The notes under the pieces were generated by a model. That model saw only the letters and a program-made list of their open reading frames with translations, ran no database searches and had not been told where the DNA came from. A DNA stretch of 64,000 bases from the NCBI RefSeq assembly GCF_002215495.1, contig NZ_CP021378.1, forward strand, positions 1,293,846 to 1,357,845. The letters run 5' to 3'. Within the stretch, counting starts at the first letter, position 1. Each line of letters starts with the position of its first letter. This document shows positions 35,696 through 43,804 of the stretch, in pieces. This DNA comes from Porphyrobacter sp. CACIAM 03H1 (GTDB lineage: Bacteria > Pseudomonadota > Alphaproteobacteria > Sphingomonadales > Sphingomonadaceae). Made by a program: the position numbers and the translations under genes.

Positions 35696-36481
35696 ATGGA
35701 AGTTTCAGCCAATACCCCCGCCGTCGTCACCGGCGGTGCCTCGGGCCTCGGCGCGGCGACCGCCCGCGCGCTGGCCGCCAAGGGCGCCAAGGTCGCGATC
35801 TTCGACATGAACGCCGAAAAGGGCGAAGCCCTCGCGGCCGAGATCGGCGGCGTGTTCTGTCTGGTCAACGTGACCAAGGACGAGGACGTCGACGCCGGCT
35901 TTGCCAAGGCCCGCGCGGCCCACGGGCAGGAGCGCATCCTCGTCAACTGCGCCGGGATCGGCAACGCGATCAAGACCGCCAGCCGCAGCAAGGAAGACGG
36001 CTCGATCAAGCACTTCCCGATTTCGGCCTTCGACTTCGTGATCCAGGTGAACCTGATCGGCACCTTCCGCTGCATCGCCAAGTCGGCGGCCGGCATGATG
36101 ACCCTCGATCCGATCGACGAGTTCGGCGAGCGCGGCGCGATCGTCAACACCGCGTCGGTTGCCGGTGAAGACGGCCAGATCGGCCAGGCCGCCTACTCGG
36201 CCTCGAAGGCGGGCGTCATCGGCATGACCCTCCCCATCGCGCGCGACCTCATGAACGAGGGGATCCGCGTCAACACCATCCTGCCGGGCATCTTCGACAC
36301 CCCGCTGCTCGCCGCCGCGCCGCAGAACGTGCGCGACGCGCTGGCCGCATCGGTGCCGTTCCCCAAGCGCCTCGGCATCCCCACCGAATATGCCAAGCTC
36401 GCCATGACCATGATCGAGACCGGCTATTTCAACGGCGAGGACGTGCGCCTCGACGGCGCGATTCGCATGGCGCCGCGTTGA
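35696..36481 (+). CDS. SDR family oxidoreductase, 3-hydroxyacyl-CoA dehydrogenase type 2-like
   Basis: A 261-residue short-chain dehydrogenase. Start ATG 35696 with GAGAGGA upstream, 26 nt after the thiolase stop. The cofactor motif TGGASGLG (about 18-25), NCAGIG, Ser in NTASVAG and YSASK (Tyr-x3-Lys) form a complete active site. Sequence features (IFDMNAEKGEAL, GEDGQIGQAAYSASK, ILPGIFDTPLL, PKRLGIPTEYAKL) match HSD17B10/type II 3-hydroxyacyl-CoA dehydrogenases that oxidise 3-hydroxyacyl-CoA with NAD+. It would supply 3-ketoacyl-CoA to the adjacent thiolase. A terminator follows. Confidence 0.92.
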   Translation: MEVSANTPAVVTGGASGLGAATARALAAKGAKVAIFDMNAEKGEALAAEIGGVFCLVNVTKDEDVDAGFAKARAAHGQERILVNCAGIGNAIKTASRSKEDGSIKHFPISAFDFVIQVNLIGTFRCIAKSAAGMMTLDPIDEFGERGAIVNTASVAGEDGQIGQAAYSASKAGVIGMTLPIARDLMNEGIRVNTILPGIFDTPLLAAAPQNVRDALAASVPFPKRLGIPTEYAKLAMTMIETGYFNGEDVRLDGAIRMAPR

Positions 36482-36592
36482 TCGGTGCCCTCGCGGCAAT
36501 GCGAGCCTGAAGGTTTGCGCCGCTGCGGGCGGGCGGTTGCCCTTGCGGCCCTTCCGGGCCCGAGGTGAACGCCGGAAGCCAGTCAAGGAAAG

Positions 36593-36619
36593 CCCTCGCT
36601 TTTGCGGGGGTTTTCTTTT
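36593..36619 (+). terminator. Rho-independent terminator between SDR and crotonase genes
   Basis: CCCTCGC (36593-36599), a T4 loop and GCGGGGG (36604-36610) followed by TTTTCTTTT. Transcription of the crotonase-marR pair probably needs read-through or its own promoter. Confidence 0.78.
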
Positions 36620-36664
36620 GCCCGGGCCGTGGCATCAAAGCGGCAAGCAAGGAGAGGGATTTCC

Positions 36665-37537
36665 ATGACCCAGTACACCCAGATCATCGTCACCAAGGCC
36701 GATGGCATCGCCACCATTACCCTGAACCGCCCCGACAAGATGAACGCCTATACCCGCACCATGGGGCAGGAGATCATGGCTGCGATGGACGATATCGACG
36801 CCGACGACACCGTGCGCGCCGTGATCTTCACCGGCAGCGGCGAGCGGGCCTTCTGCGCGGGCGCGGACCTGACGCCGGAAGGGGGCGGGCATGTCTTCTC
36901 CGATCCGACCGAGGTCAGCGACCTATCCGATCCCAAGGTGCGCGACGGCGGTGGGCTGCTGACGCTGCGGCTGTTCGAGAGCACCAAGCCGCTCATCAGC
37001 GCCTGCAACGGGGTGGCAGTCGGGGTGGGGGCGACGATGCAGCTGGCGATGGACATCCGGCTCGCCAGCAGCACCGCGCGCTACGGCTTCGTCTTCGCGC
37101 GGCGCGGGATCGTGCCCGAGGCCGCCTCGAGCTGGTTCCTGCCGCGCATCGTCGGCATCCAGCAGGCGCTCGAATGGTGCTACACGGGCCGTATCTTCGA
37201 TGCCGAGGAGGCCAAGGCGGGTGGTCTCGTGCGCTCTATCCATGCGCCGGAAGACCTGCTCCACGCAGCGCAAGGCCTCGCCCGCGAGATCGCCGACAAC
37301 ACCTCGGCCATCTCGGTCGCCATGACCCGGGCGATGATGTGGCGTCTCGCCGCCACCGATCACCCGATGGAGGCGCACAAGATCGACAGCCGTGCGATCT
37401 ACCGCCTCAGCCGCGGCGCCGACGCCAAGGAGGGGATCGCCAGCTTCCTCGAGAAGCGCAAGGCGATGTATCCCGGCAAGGTCAGCGCCGACATGCCCGA
37501 TTTCTACCCCTGGTGGGGCGAACGCGCCTATGAGTGA
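36665..37537 (+). CDS. Enoyl-CoA hydratase/isomerase family protein (crotonase)
   Basis: A 290-residue crotonase with GGAGAGGG before the ATG at 36665. The oxyanion-hole segments AFCAGADL and NGVAVGVGATMQLAMDIRLAS are present. The RRGIVPEAASSWFLPRIVG region supplies one predicted catalytic glutamate. Such proteins hydrate 2-enoyl-CoA to 3-hydroxyacyl-CoA; some are isomerases or thioesterases. Together with the upstream SDR and thiolase it completes a beta-oxidation-like set lacking only an acyl-CoA dehydrogenase and ligase. Overlaps the marR gene by 8 nt. Confidence 0.92.
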   Translation: MTQYTQIIVTKADGIATITLNRPDKMNAYTRTMGQEIMAAMDDIDADDTVRAVIFTGSGERAFCAGADLTPEGGGHVFSDPTEVSDLSDPKVRDGGGLLTLRLFESTKPLISACNGVAVGVGATMQLAMDIRLASSTARYGFVFARRGIVPEAASSWFLPRIVGIQQALEWCYTGRIFDAEEAKAGGLVRSIHAPEDLLHAAQGLAREIADNTSAISVAMTRAMMWRLAATDHPMEAHKIDSRAIYRLSRGADAKEGIASFLEKRKAMYPGKVSADMPDFYPWWGERAYE

Positions 37538-38012
37538 TGGCGCAAGGCGGGACGGGGCGGGGGAGCTTGCGGGCTTCCTGCCCTACCAGCTCTCGGTCAC
37601 GTCCAACGCGGTGAGCGCGCTGATCGCCGAACGCTACCGCAAGCGGTTCGGCCTCAAGATCCCCGAATGGCGGGTGATCGCGGTGCTGGGCGACAGCGGC
37701 GCCAGCGGCGGTCCGATGACCCAGCGCGCCCTAACCGCGGCGACGGTGATGGACAAGGTCGCGGTCAACCGCGCGGTCAAGGTGCTGGAGGACCGCGGCC
37801 TGATCGCGCGGGTGCCGAACCCGGTCGACGGCCGCTCGCACCTGCTGGCGCTGACCGACGAAGGCACGGCGATCCATGCCGAGGTGATGCCGCTTGCCCG
37901 CGCGACCGAGGCCGATCTGCTGGGCGGGTTGGCACCGGCGGACGAGGCGCTGCTGCGCCGCCTGCTTGCCGATCTGCGCGAGCGCGCGATGCGGCTGGCC
38001 GAACCGCGCTAG
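37530..38012 (+). CDS. MarR family transcriptional regulator
   Basis: A 160-residue winged-helix repressor-type protein. HTH about residues 55-90 (GPMTQRALTAATVMDKVAVNRAVKVLEDRGLI) and wing RVPNPVDGRSHLLALTDEG. The ATG at 37530 overlaps the crotonase stop by 8 nt, so it is translationally coupled. It probably senses an acyl-CoA or aromatic-CoA intermediate and controls the thiolase-SDR-crotonase group; the operator is not proven (see the dyad at 34353-34369). A terminator shared with the convergent tadC gene follows. Confidence 0.92.
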   Translation: MSDGARRDGAGELAGFLPYQLSVTSNAVSALIAERYRKRFGLKIPEWRVIAVLGDSGASGGPMTQRALTAATVMDKVAVNRAVKVLEDRGLIARVPNPVDGRSHLLALTDEGTAIHAEVMPLARATEADLLGGLAPADEALLRRLLADLRERAMRLAEPR

Positions 38013-38027
38013 CCCCGCAGACAGGAA

Positions 38028-38060
38028 GGGCCGGAGCAGGGGTGTCCCCGCTCCGGCCCC
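38028..38060. terminator. Terminator between convergent marR and tadC
   Basis: GGGCCGGAGC (38028-38037) pairs with GCTCCGGCCC (38050-38059); the inner AGGGG/CCCC extends the stem. No long T run on either strand. Confidence 0.55.
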
Positions 38061-38088
38061 TGCCGTTTCCGTTTCGCGATCCTCGCGC

Positions 38089-39084
38089 CTACTTGATGAG
38101 GTTGTCCGAGATCGAGCAGGCCGCGGGGCCGAGAATGACCACGAACAGCGTGGGCAGAATGAAGACGATCAGCGGCACCGTCATGATCGCGGGCAGGCGC
38201 GCGGCCTTTTCCTCGGCGCGCATCATGCGCTCGTTGCGGAACTCGGCCGAGAGCACGCGGAGCGCCGAGGCGAGCGGGGTGCCGTAGCGTTCGGTCTGGA
38301 TCATGGTCGTCACCACGCCCTTCACCGCTTCCAGATTGACGCGGTAGGCGAGGTTGTTGAAGGCGTGGCGCCGTTCGTTGAGGAACGACAGCTCGATCGC
38401 GGTCAGGGCGAATTCGTCGCCGAGTTCCGGATAGGCGCGGCCCAGTTCCTTGGCGACGCGGTTGAAGGCGGCGTCGACGGTGAGGCCGGCCTCGGCGCAG
38501 ATCACCAGCAGGTCGAGCGCGTCGGGAAGGCCCTTCTGGATTTCCTTGGTGCGCTTGGTCGCCTTGTTGCTGAGGTAGAGTTCCGGGCCCTTGTACGAGA
38601 GGAACACCGACAGCGCGAAGGCGCCGAGCCGGGTCATCGGACCCCAGTCGGGCCAGTATTCGACGACATAGATCAGCAGGCCCATGATCGCGCCCACCAC
38701 CAGCGGCAGGATCGCGCGGGCGCCGATGATGATGACCGCCAGTTCCTTGTTGCGGTAGCCGGCATGGGCGAGCTTCTGCTGGATCGCCTTGATCTGGCTG
38801 TCCTGCAGCACGTTGAGGCGGTCGAGGCTCGACTTGACCTTGTCGGTCGTGTCGGTGCGGCGCACCAGGCTGGTGCGCTTCTTCGAGGCCGCGGTGACGA
38901 TCCCGGCCTTGAGCTGCTCGCGCCGCGCCTCGAGCGCCTTGACGCGCTTGGACATGGGATCGCGGATGGTGACGGCCGCGTAGATCGCCAGCATCATGGC
39001 GAAGGCAGCCATCGCGACGAGCATCGTCCCGACGAGGATGACGTCGAAGCCGAGCAGCGTCGGTCCGGCGGGTTGGTCGATCAT
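38089..39084 (-). CDS. tadC: Tad pilus inner-membrane platform protein TadC (GspF family)
   Basis: A 331-residue membrane protein with an N-terminal hydrophobic segment (VILVGTMLVAMAAFAMMLAIYA), a central pair of membrane helices and the type II secretion F domain (KGLPDALDLLVICAEAGLTVDAAFNRVAKELG) followed by two C-terminal helices. It pairs with TadB to form the platform that couples the pilus ATPase to Flp pilin extrusion. It starts 19 nt downstream of tadB and is the last gene of the Tad group here. Confidence 0.92.
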   Translation of the reverse strand: MIDQPAGPTLLGFDVILVGTMLVAMAAFAMMLAIYAAVTIRDPMSKRVKALEARREQLKAGIVTAASKKRTSLVRRTDTTDKVKSSLDRLNVLQDSQIKAIQQKLAHAGYRNKELAVIIIGARAILPLVVGAIMGLLIYVVEYWPDWGPMTRLGAFALSVFLSYKGPELYLSNKATKRTKEIQKGLPDALDLLVICAEAGLTVDAAFNRVAKELGRAYPELGDEFALTAIELSFLNERRHAFNNLAYRVNLEAVKGVVTTMIQTERYGTPLASALRVLSAEFRNERMMRAEEKAARLPAIMTVPLIVFILPTLFVVILGPAACSISDNLIK

Positions 39085-39103
39085 TGGTCTCTAGCCCCCG
39101 CCG

Positions 39104-40075
39104 TCAGATCTCGAAGTTGACCATCTTGGCCATGATGAACACGCCGATGCCCATCCACACGCCGGCGCCGAGGCCCGCCACGATCAGGCGGTCGTCGGTG
39201 AAGAAGGTGCCCATGTATTTCGGGTTGATGTACATGATCGCGCCGAAGACGAGGAAGGGCAGAGAGCCGACGATATAGGCCGAGGCCTTCGATTCCGAGC
39301 TCATCGCCTTGATCTTGAGCTTCATCTGGGCGCGCTGGCGCAGCACGTGGGCGAGGTTCGACAGCGTCTCTGCCAGGTTGCCCCCCGTCTCGCGCTGGAT
39401 CGCCAGCGTGATGGTGAAGAAGTTGAATTCCGGGATCCCCAGCTTGTCGCCGGTGTCCTGCAGCGCGTCTTCCATCGTCTTGCCGACCTTGATGCGGTCG
39501 ATCACGGTCTTGAATTCGTAGCCGACAGGGCCGGGCACTTCCTGGGCGACGATGCCGAGCGTCTCGGTCACCGGAAGGCCGGAGCGCAGGCCGCGCACGA
39601 GCAGCTCGATCCCGTCGGGGAACTTGGAGACGAAGGCATTGGTGCGCTTGCCGATCAGGTAGCCGACCACGAAGTGCGGCAGCCCCGCGCCGACGAACAG
39701 CCCCACGCCGAGCGAGAGCAGCGGCGCCTTGCTGAGCACGAACACCACCACCGCCACGCCAAGCGCGAGGCCGACCGAGGCGTAGATGTACTGGGTGACG
39801 GTCCAGTTCTTGCCGGTGCGGTTGAGGCGCACCGCGAGCGCCTCGAGCCGCGAGCCCGAACCCGCGACGCGGTAGGCCTTGGGCTTGCGGGCGGCGATCG
39901 CGCGCTTGAACTGCGCATCGACCTTGGCGTCGAGGCTTTCGGAGTGGCGATAGCGCACCGCCTGCATCCGGCGCTTCTGGGCCTTGGCCACGCCCGAACC
40001 GGCCACGAGGGCATACCCCATGACCAGCACGGAGAAGATCGCCAGCGTGATGAGCAGGGTTTGGAAGAAGTCCAT
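39104..40075 (-). CDS. tadB: Tad pilus inner-membrane platform protein TadB (GspF family)
   Basis: A 323-residue membrane protein: an N-terminal helix (FFQTLLITLAIFSVLVMGYALV), a cytoplasmic basic stretch, two adjacent helices (IYASVGLALGVAVVVFVLSKAPLLSLGVGLFVGAGLPHFVVGYLI), the T2SSF domain (FPDGIELLVRGLRSGLPVTETLGIVAQEVPGPVG) and two C-terminal helices. The motif QRETGGNLAETLSNLAHVLRQR is characteristic of GspF/TadB. AGGAA precedes the ATG. In canonical clusters cpaF lies directly upstream; here cpaE does. Confidence 0.93.
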   Translation of the reverse strand: MDFFQTLLITLAIFSVLVMGYALVAGSGVAKAQKRRMQAVRYRHSESLDAKVDAQFKRAIAARKPKAYRVAGSGSRLEALAVRLNRTGKNWTVTQYIYASVGLALGVAVVVFVLSKAPLLSLGVGLFVGAGLPHFVVGYLIGKRTNAFVSKFPDGIELLVRGLRSGLPVTETLGIVAQEVPGPVGYEFKTVIDRIKVGKTMEDALQDTGDKLGIPEFNFFTITLAIQRETGGNLAETLSNLAHVLRQRAQMKLKIKAMSSESKASAYIVGSLPFLVFGAIMYINPKYMGTFFTDDRLIVAGLGAGVWMGIGVFIMAKMVNFEI

Positions 40076-40195
40076 GCTGTCGGTTCCTGCCTCGGGCCGC
40101 CGCAGAGCGGCGGGTGCCTGTTCTCGTGTCGCGGCTGGGGCGCGGGGCGGGACGGGCGGTCTGCCGCCCCACCCGCTGCCCCCCGGCGCGGTTGC

Positions 40196-41476
40196 TTATT
40201 CGGCCTCGGTCAGATCGACCTTCGGCTTCTTGGCGAGCATCGACTTGAGGTCGAAGTTGCCGAGCAGCGATTTCTTCTCGCCGGCAACGCCCGCGCCGTC
40301 GTCCGAGCTCACGCCCATCACGCGTTCGGCGATCTGGCGGATCGCCGCGGTCGCCTTGCTCGAGCGGTTGGCATCGACGAACACCTGGCCGAGCTTGGCC
40401 GCGTTCGAGGCCGCCTTGATGTCGTAGGGCACCACGAAATCGACCTTGCGTTCGATCGAGGCCTCGAAATCGGCCTTGCTGATCTCGGCGAGGCTCGGCT
40501 GCACCTTGTTGGCGACGATCATCGGATGCGCATGGCTCGCGTTCGACTTGAGCCACGAGAGGATCCGGATCGTGTCGCGCGCCGAGGCGAGGGTGAGCTC
40601 GCAGGTCAGCACCACCAGGTTCACGTCAGCCAGAAGCTGCGGGAAGTTGATGAGCATGTTGCGCGGCAGGTCGATGACCGTCATCTCGAACGCCTGGCGG
40701 AACTCGTCCTCCAGCTGCACGAAGGCCGAACCGTCGGTCATCAGCGGCTGGTTGATCGGGGCTTCCGCCGAGAGGATCGACAGGTTGTCGCCGGCGCGCA
40801 CCATCGCGCGCTCGATGAACAAGGGGTCGATGCGGCTCGGGTTCTCGATCGCGTCGGTCAGGCCCCGGCCCGGTTCGAGGTCGAGCGCCAGCGCGCCGGT
40901 CCCGAAGTGCACGTCGAGGTCGAGCAGCGCGGTCGGCGCCTTGTGCGCCTCGCTGAATAGCCAGGCGAGCGAGGTCGCGATGGTCGAGGCGCCCACGCCC
41001 CCGCGGGTGCCCACGACGGCGGTGGAGATGTGGCGCTTGGCCGAATCCGCATCGCCTGCCTTGGGGCTCATGAACACCGCCAGAGCCTGGTTGAGCGCAT
41101 CGTGCACCTGCTGCGGCGACAAGGGCTTGAGCAGGTAGTCGTGGATCCCGCTCGAGAGCAGGTCGCGGTAGAGGCGCACGTCGTTGACCTGGCCGATGGC
41201 GATCACCACCGTGCCCGGCTCGCAGACTTCCGCGAGCGCGTTGATGTCGTTGAGCGGATCGCCGCTTTCCGACAGGTCGACCACGAGGATCGCCGGCGAG
41301 GCGCTGACCGAGAGCGATTGCACCGCGTTGCGCAGGCCGCCCTTGTTGCACTTCTCCGGCTGCCAGCCGAGTTCGATCACCACCGGGCGCAGCACATCCA
41401 GCGCATTGTCGTCGCAGATGTAAGCCGAGAAGGGATCGCGATTTCCGGGCAAGCCCGATTTCCAGGGTGCATTCAT
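40196..41476 (-). CDS. cpaE: Pilus assembly protein CpaE/TadZ (receiver-like plus ParA/MinD-type ATPase domain)
   Basis: A 426-residue cytoplasmic protein. The N-terminal part is a degenerate response-regulator-like domain (about 15-130, ending SSGIHDYLLKPLSPQQVHDAL). The C-terminal part (about 145-390) is a SIMIBI/ParA-like domain with a deviant Walker A GTRGGVGASTIATSLAW and the DLDVHFGTGALALDLEPGRGL strand. It localises the Tad machine, typically to a pole. The SD for this gene (GGAGGAGGT) is formed by the last glycine codons of cpaD, with only 3 nt between cpaD stop and cpaE start, so the two are translationally linked. Confidence 0.93.
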   Translation of the reverse strand: MNAPWKSGLPGNRDPFSAYICDDNALDVLRPVVIELGWQPEKCNKGGLRNAVQSLSVSASPAILVVDLSESGDPLNDINALAEVCEPGTVVIAIGQVNDVRLYRDLLSSGIHDYLLKPLSPQQVHDALNQALAVFMSPKAGDADSAKRHISTAVVGTRGGVGASTIATSLAWLFSEAHKAPTALLDLDVHFGTGALALDLEPGRGLTDAIENPSRIDPLFIERAMVRAGDNLSILSAEAPINQPLMTDGSAFVQLEDEFRQAFEMTVIDLPRNMLINFPQLLADVNLVVLTCELTLASARDTIRILSWLKSNASHAHPMIVANKVQPSLAEISKADFEASIERKVDFVVPYDIKAASNAAKLGQVFVDANRSSKATAAIRQIAERVMGVSSDDGAGVAGEKKSLLGNFDLKSMLAKKPKVDLTEAE

Positions 41477-41479
41477 GGC

Positions 41480-42151
41480 TTAGTTACCTCCTCCGCCGCC
41501 GCCACCGCCGCCGCCACCGCCGCTTCCGGCGCTGCCGGCATCCATCAGACCGGTCGCGCCGGTCGGGGCTGCTTCACGATAGCTCTTGATCGCCTTGTTC
41601 GAGGTCGCGGTCAGCGTCTCGCTGTCGCCCTTGCGGCCCTCGATCAGGTCCTGCGGGTCGGCGACCATCGCGGCGAGGTTGCTGTTGACCGCGCAACCAT
41701 AGCCGGGGCTCGTCCCGTTGGTGTAGTTCATGTCCGACTTCGCCGACCAGTCCGGGCAACCCGGCACGCTGGCGCTGGTGCGGGTGATGACGACACGCGC
41801 CTGGCCCGGCTGGATGAAGCCTTCGGTGACCGGGGCGGTCTCGCTCAGCATCAGGCCGTAGCGCGCGGCGATGTCGCGGATCGCGTTCGTCACCGCGGGG
41901 TTCTGGCCCGGGTTCTCGATCGCGACGCGGTCGCCGTAGCGCAGGTCCATTGTCTCGAACCAGCCGTTGAGGCGCTGCTGTTCGGAGATCGGCAGGCCCG
42001 CGGTTGTGGTGGCGAGATCGAGAGTCAGGTTGGTCCGCTCAACCACCGGCTGCTTGACGCTGTAGAGCGAGGTGTTGGTCGGCATCCCGCCACAGCCCGC
42101 AAGGCCGAGGCCGAGCGTCAGCGCGAGTGCAATCTGTCGTGCATTGGGCAT
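41480..42151 (-). CDS. cpaD: Pilus assembly lipoprotein CpaD with polyglycine tail
   Basis: A 223-residue protein. The signal peptide ends in a lipobox-like GLAGC, so it should be a lipoprotein. The body (LNGWFETMDLRYGDRVAIENPG, ARVVITRTSASVPGCPDWSAKSD, YGCAVNSNLAAMVADPQDLIEGR) is the CpaD family, with the usual Cys pair. CpaD assists the secretin CpaC in the outer membrane. The C-terminus ends in a run of about a dozen glycines. The final codons GGA GGA GGT form the SD of cpaE. The glycine run is encoded by repeated GGC/GGT codons, a possible slippage site. Confidence 0.92.
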   Translation of the reverse strand: MPNARQIALALTLGLGLAGCGGMPTNTSLYSVKQPVVERTNLTLDLATTTAGLPISEQQRLNGWFETMDLRYGDRVAIENPGQNPAVTNAIRDIAARYGLMLSETAPVTEGFIQPGQARVVITRTSASVPGCPDWSAKSDMNYTNGTSPGYGCAVNSNLAAMVADPQDLIEGRKGDSETLTATSNKAIKSYREAAPTGATGLMDAGSAGSGGGGGGGGGGGGN

Positions 42152-42170
42152 CTGAGGCACCTTTCTCGGA

Positions 42171-43760
42171 TTAGAGGCTGAAGCCCGGGGTGGCGGCACT
42201 TGCCGCGCGTTCCTGGCGGCGGTTCTTCTTGTCGGCGCGGCGCGGCTTTTCCGGGCTCGAGGGCACGATCGCTTCGGGATCGGCCGCGCTCACCTTCGGC
42301 TGCGGAGCCTCGGGCTGGCTCGACACCGGGCCGGGGCGCTGTTCGCCCGACTTGCCGGCGTTGTTCTGGAAGCCGAGCAGCTGCTCGAACTCGTTGGCCG
42401 AACGATAGCCGTCGGTCGGCAGCTTGATGTCCTTGGCGTCGACCGGCTTCACCAGATAGGGGGTGACGACGATCACCAGCTCGGTCTCGCCGCGGCGGAA
42501 CTGGCGGCTGCGGAACAGGTTGCCGAGGATCGGCACGTCGCCGAGACCCGGGGCCTTTTCGAGCAGCTGCTGCGAGTTGGCGCTCATCAGGCCGGCGATC
42601 ATGAAGCTCTGGCCCGAGCCGAGCTCGACCGTGGTTTCGGTGCGCCGCGTGGTGATCGCGGGAACCTGGAAGCCGTTCAGCGTGATCGCGCCCTGGGTGG
42701 AGAGCTCGGAGACTTCCGGGCGGACGCGCATCGAGATGCGGCCGTTCGAGAGCACGGTCGGGGTATAGGCGAGGCTCACGCCGAACTGGCGGAACTGCAC
42801 CGTCACCTGGCCGAGGCCCTGCGCGATCGGGATCGGGAACTCGCCGCCCGCAAGGAAGGTCGCGGTCTCGCCCGAAAGCGCGGTGAGGTTGGGCTCGGTG
42901 ATGGTGGTCACGAGGCCGAGGCGCTCCGACAGGTCGAGCGCGCCGAGCACGTCGACCCCGAACAGCTTGCCGAGGCCCGACAGCGAGGTGCCGCCGCGCG
43001 AATCCACGGCCGGGCCGGGGATCTCGGTGCCGTCCGGCAGGACGAAGGCCGACTGGGCGACCGCATTGCCGGTGCCGAGCGGGCCGTTGGCAAACCACTG
43101 CTCGGTGCCGCCCAGCGAACGGCCGGTGCCGACGCCGAAGCGGAAGCCGCTCGAACCGTCGATGGTGGCAAGGTTGCCGCCGATCTCGCGCAGCAGGCTG
43201 CGATTGACCTCGGCGAACTTGACCTGGAGGTTGACCTGCAGCGGGGTCGCGGTCTTGAGGCGGCTGATGACATTGGCGCCCTCGCCGAGGAAGGCCTGGA
43301 CGAGGCGCTCGGCCTCGGCGGCATCCTCGGGCGCGCCCACGGTGCCGGTCAGCAGGACGGTGTTGGCCCCCATCGTCGCCACGCCGACCTTGGCATCGGG
43401 CATGGCGAGCGCGAGCATCTGGTCGATGCTGCCGATGTTCGAGCCGACCCGGATGTTGGCCGAGAAGATCACGTCGCCGCGTTCGTTGCTGGCATAGACC
43501 GTGGTCTCGCCGCCGGCCTTGCCGAACACGTAGAGCTGGCGCTGCGACTTGACCTGCACGTCGGCGATGTCGTCATTGGCGACGAAGACATCGGCCATGG
43601 TGCCGGGCACCGTCACCAGCTCGCCCTTGCCGATCGACAGGACGATCTCCTGCGAGGGGCTGACGACGGCCTGCGCGGTGGCGGTCGCCGCCGGCATCGC
43701 CGCCATCGGCACCGCGGCGAGCGCGGCCACCAGCAGCTTGGTCTTGAACTTGGGCTTCAT
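42171..43760 (-). CDS. cpaC: Tad pilus secretin CpaC/RcpA
   Basis: A 529-residue outer-membrane secretin. The start is the ATG at 43760 after GAGGGGGGA. Signal peptide ends ATATAQA. An N-terminal pilus-specific domain (IVLSIGKGELVTVPGTMADVFVANDDIADVQVKS), a BON/N1-like region (MGANTVLLTGTVGAPEDAAEAERLV), then the secretin domain (LQVNLQVKFAEVNRSLLREIG, TEPNLTALSGETATFLAGGEFPIP, VPILGNLFRSRQFRRGETELVIVVTPYLV). It forms the gated outer-membrane channel for the Flp pilus. It lies 44 nt downstream of cpaB and 19 nt upstream of cpaD. Confidence 0.95.
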   Translation of the reverse strand: MKPKFKTKLLVAALAAVPMAAMPAATATAQAVVSPSQEIVLSIGKGELVTVPGTMADVFVANDDIADVQVKSQRQLYVFGKAGGETTVYASNERGDVIFSANIRVGSNIGSIDQMLALAMPDAKVGVATMGANTVLLTGTVGAPEDAAEAERLVQAFLGEGANVISRLKTATPLQVNLQVKFAEVNRSLLREIGGNLATIDGSSGFRFGVGTGRSLGGTEQWFANGPLGTGNAVAQSAFVLPDGTEIPGPAVDSRGGTSLSGLGKLFGVDVLGALDLSERLGLVTTITEPNLTALSGETATFLAGGEFPIPIAQGLGQVTVQFRQFGVSLAYTPTVLSNGRISMRVRPEVSELSTQGAITLNGFQVPAITTRRTETTVELGSGQSFMIAGLMSANSQQLLEKAPGLGDVPILGNLFRSRQFRRGETELVIVVTPYLVKPVDAKDIKLPTDGYRSANEFEQLLGFQNNAGKSGEQRPGPVSSQPEAPQPKVSAADPEAIVPSSPEKPRRADKKNRRQERAASAATPGFSL

Positions 43761-43804
43761 GGGTTGTCCCCCCTCGGGATGGATCGGCATGGTTGTCGCT
43801 CCCC

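Noticed and set aside
40076..40195. Possible cpaF remnant between cpaE and tadB
   Set aside because: The 120-nt gap is GC-rich non-coding sequence with no Walker motif or CpaF-like peptide in any frame.
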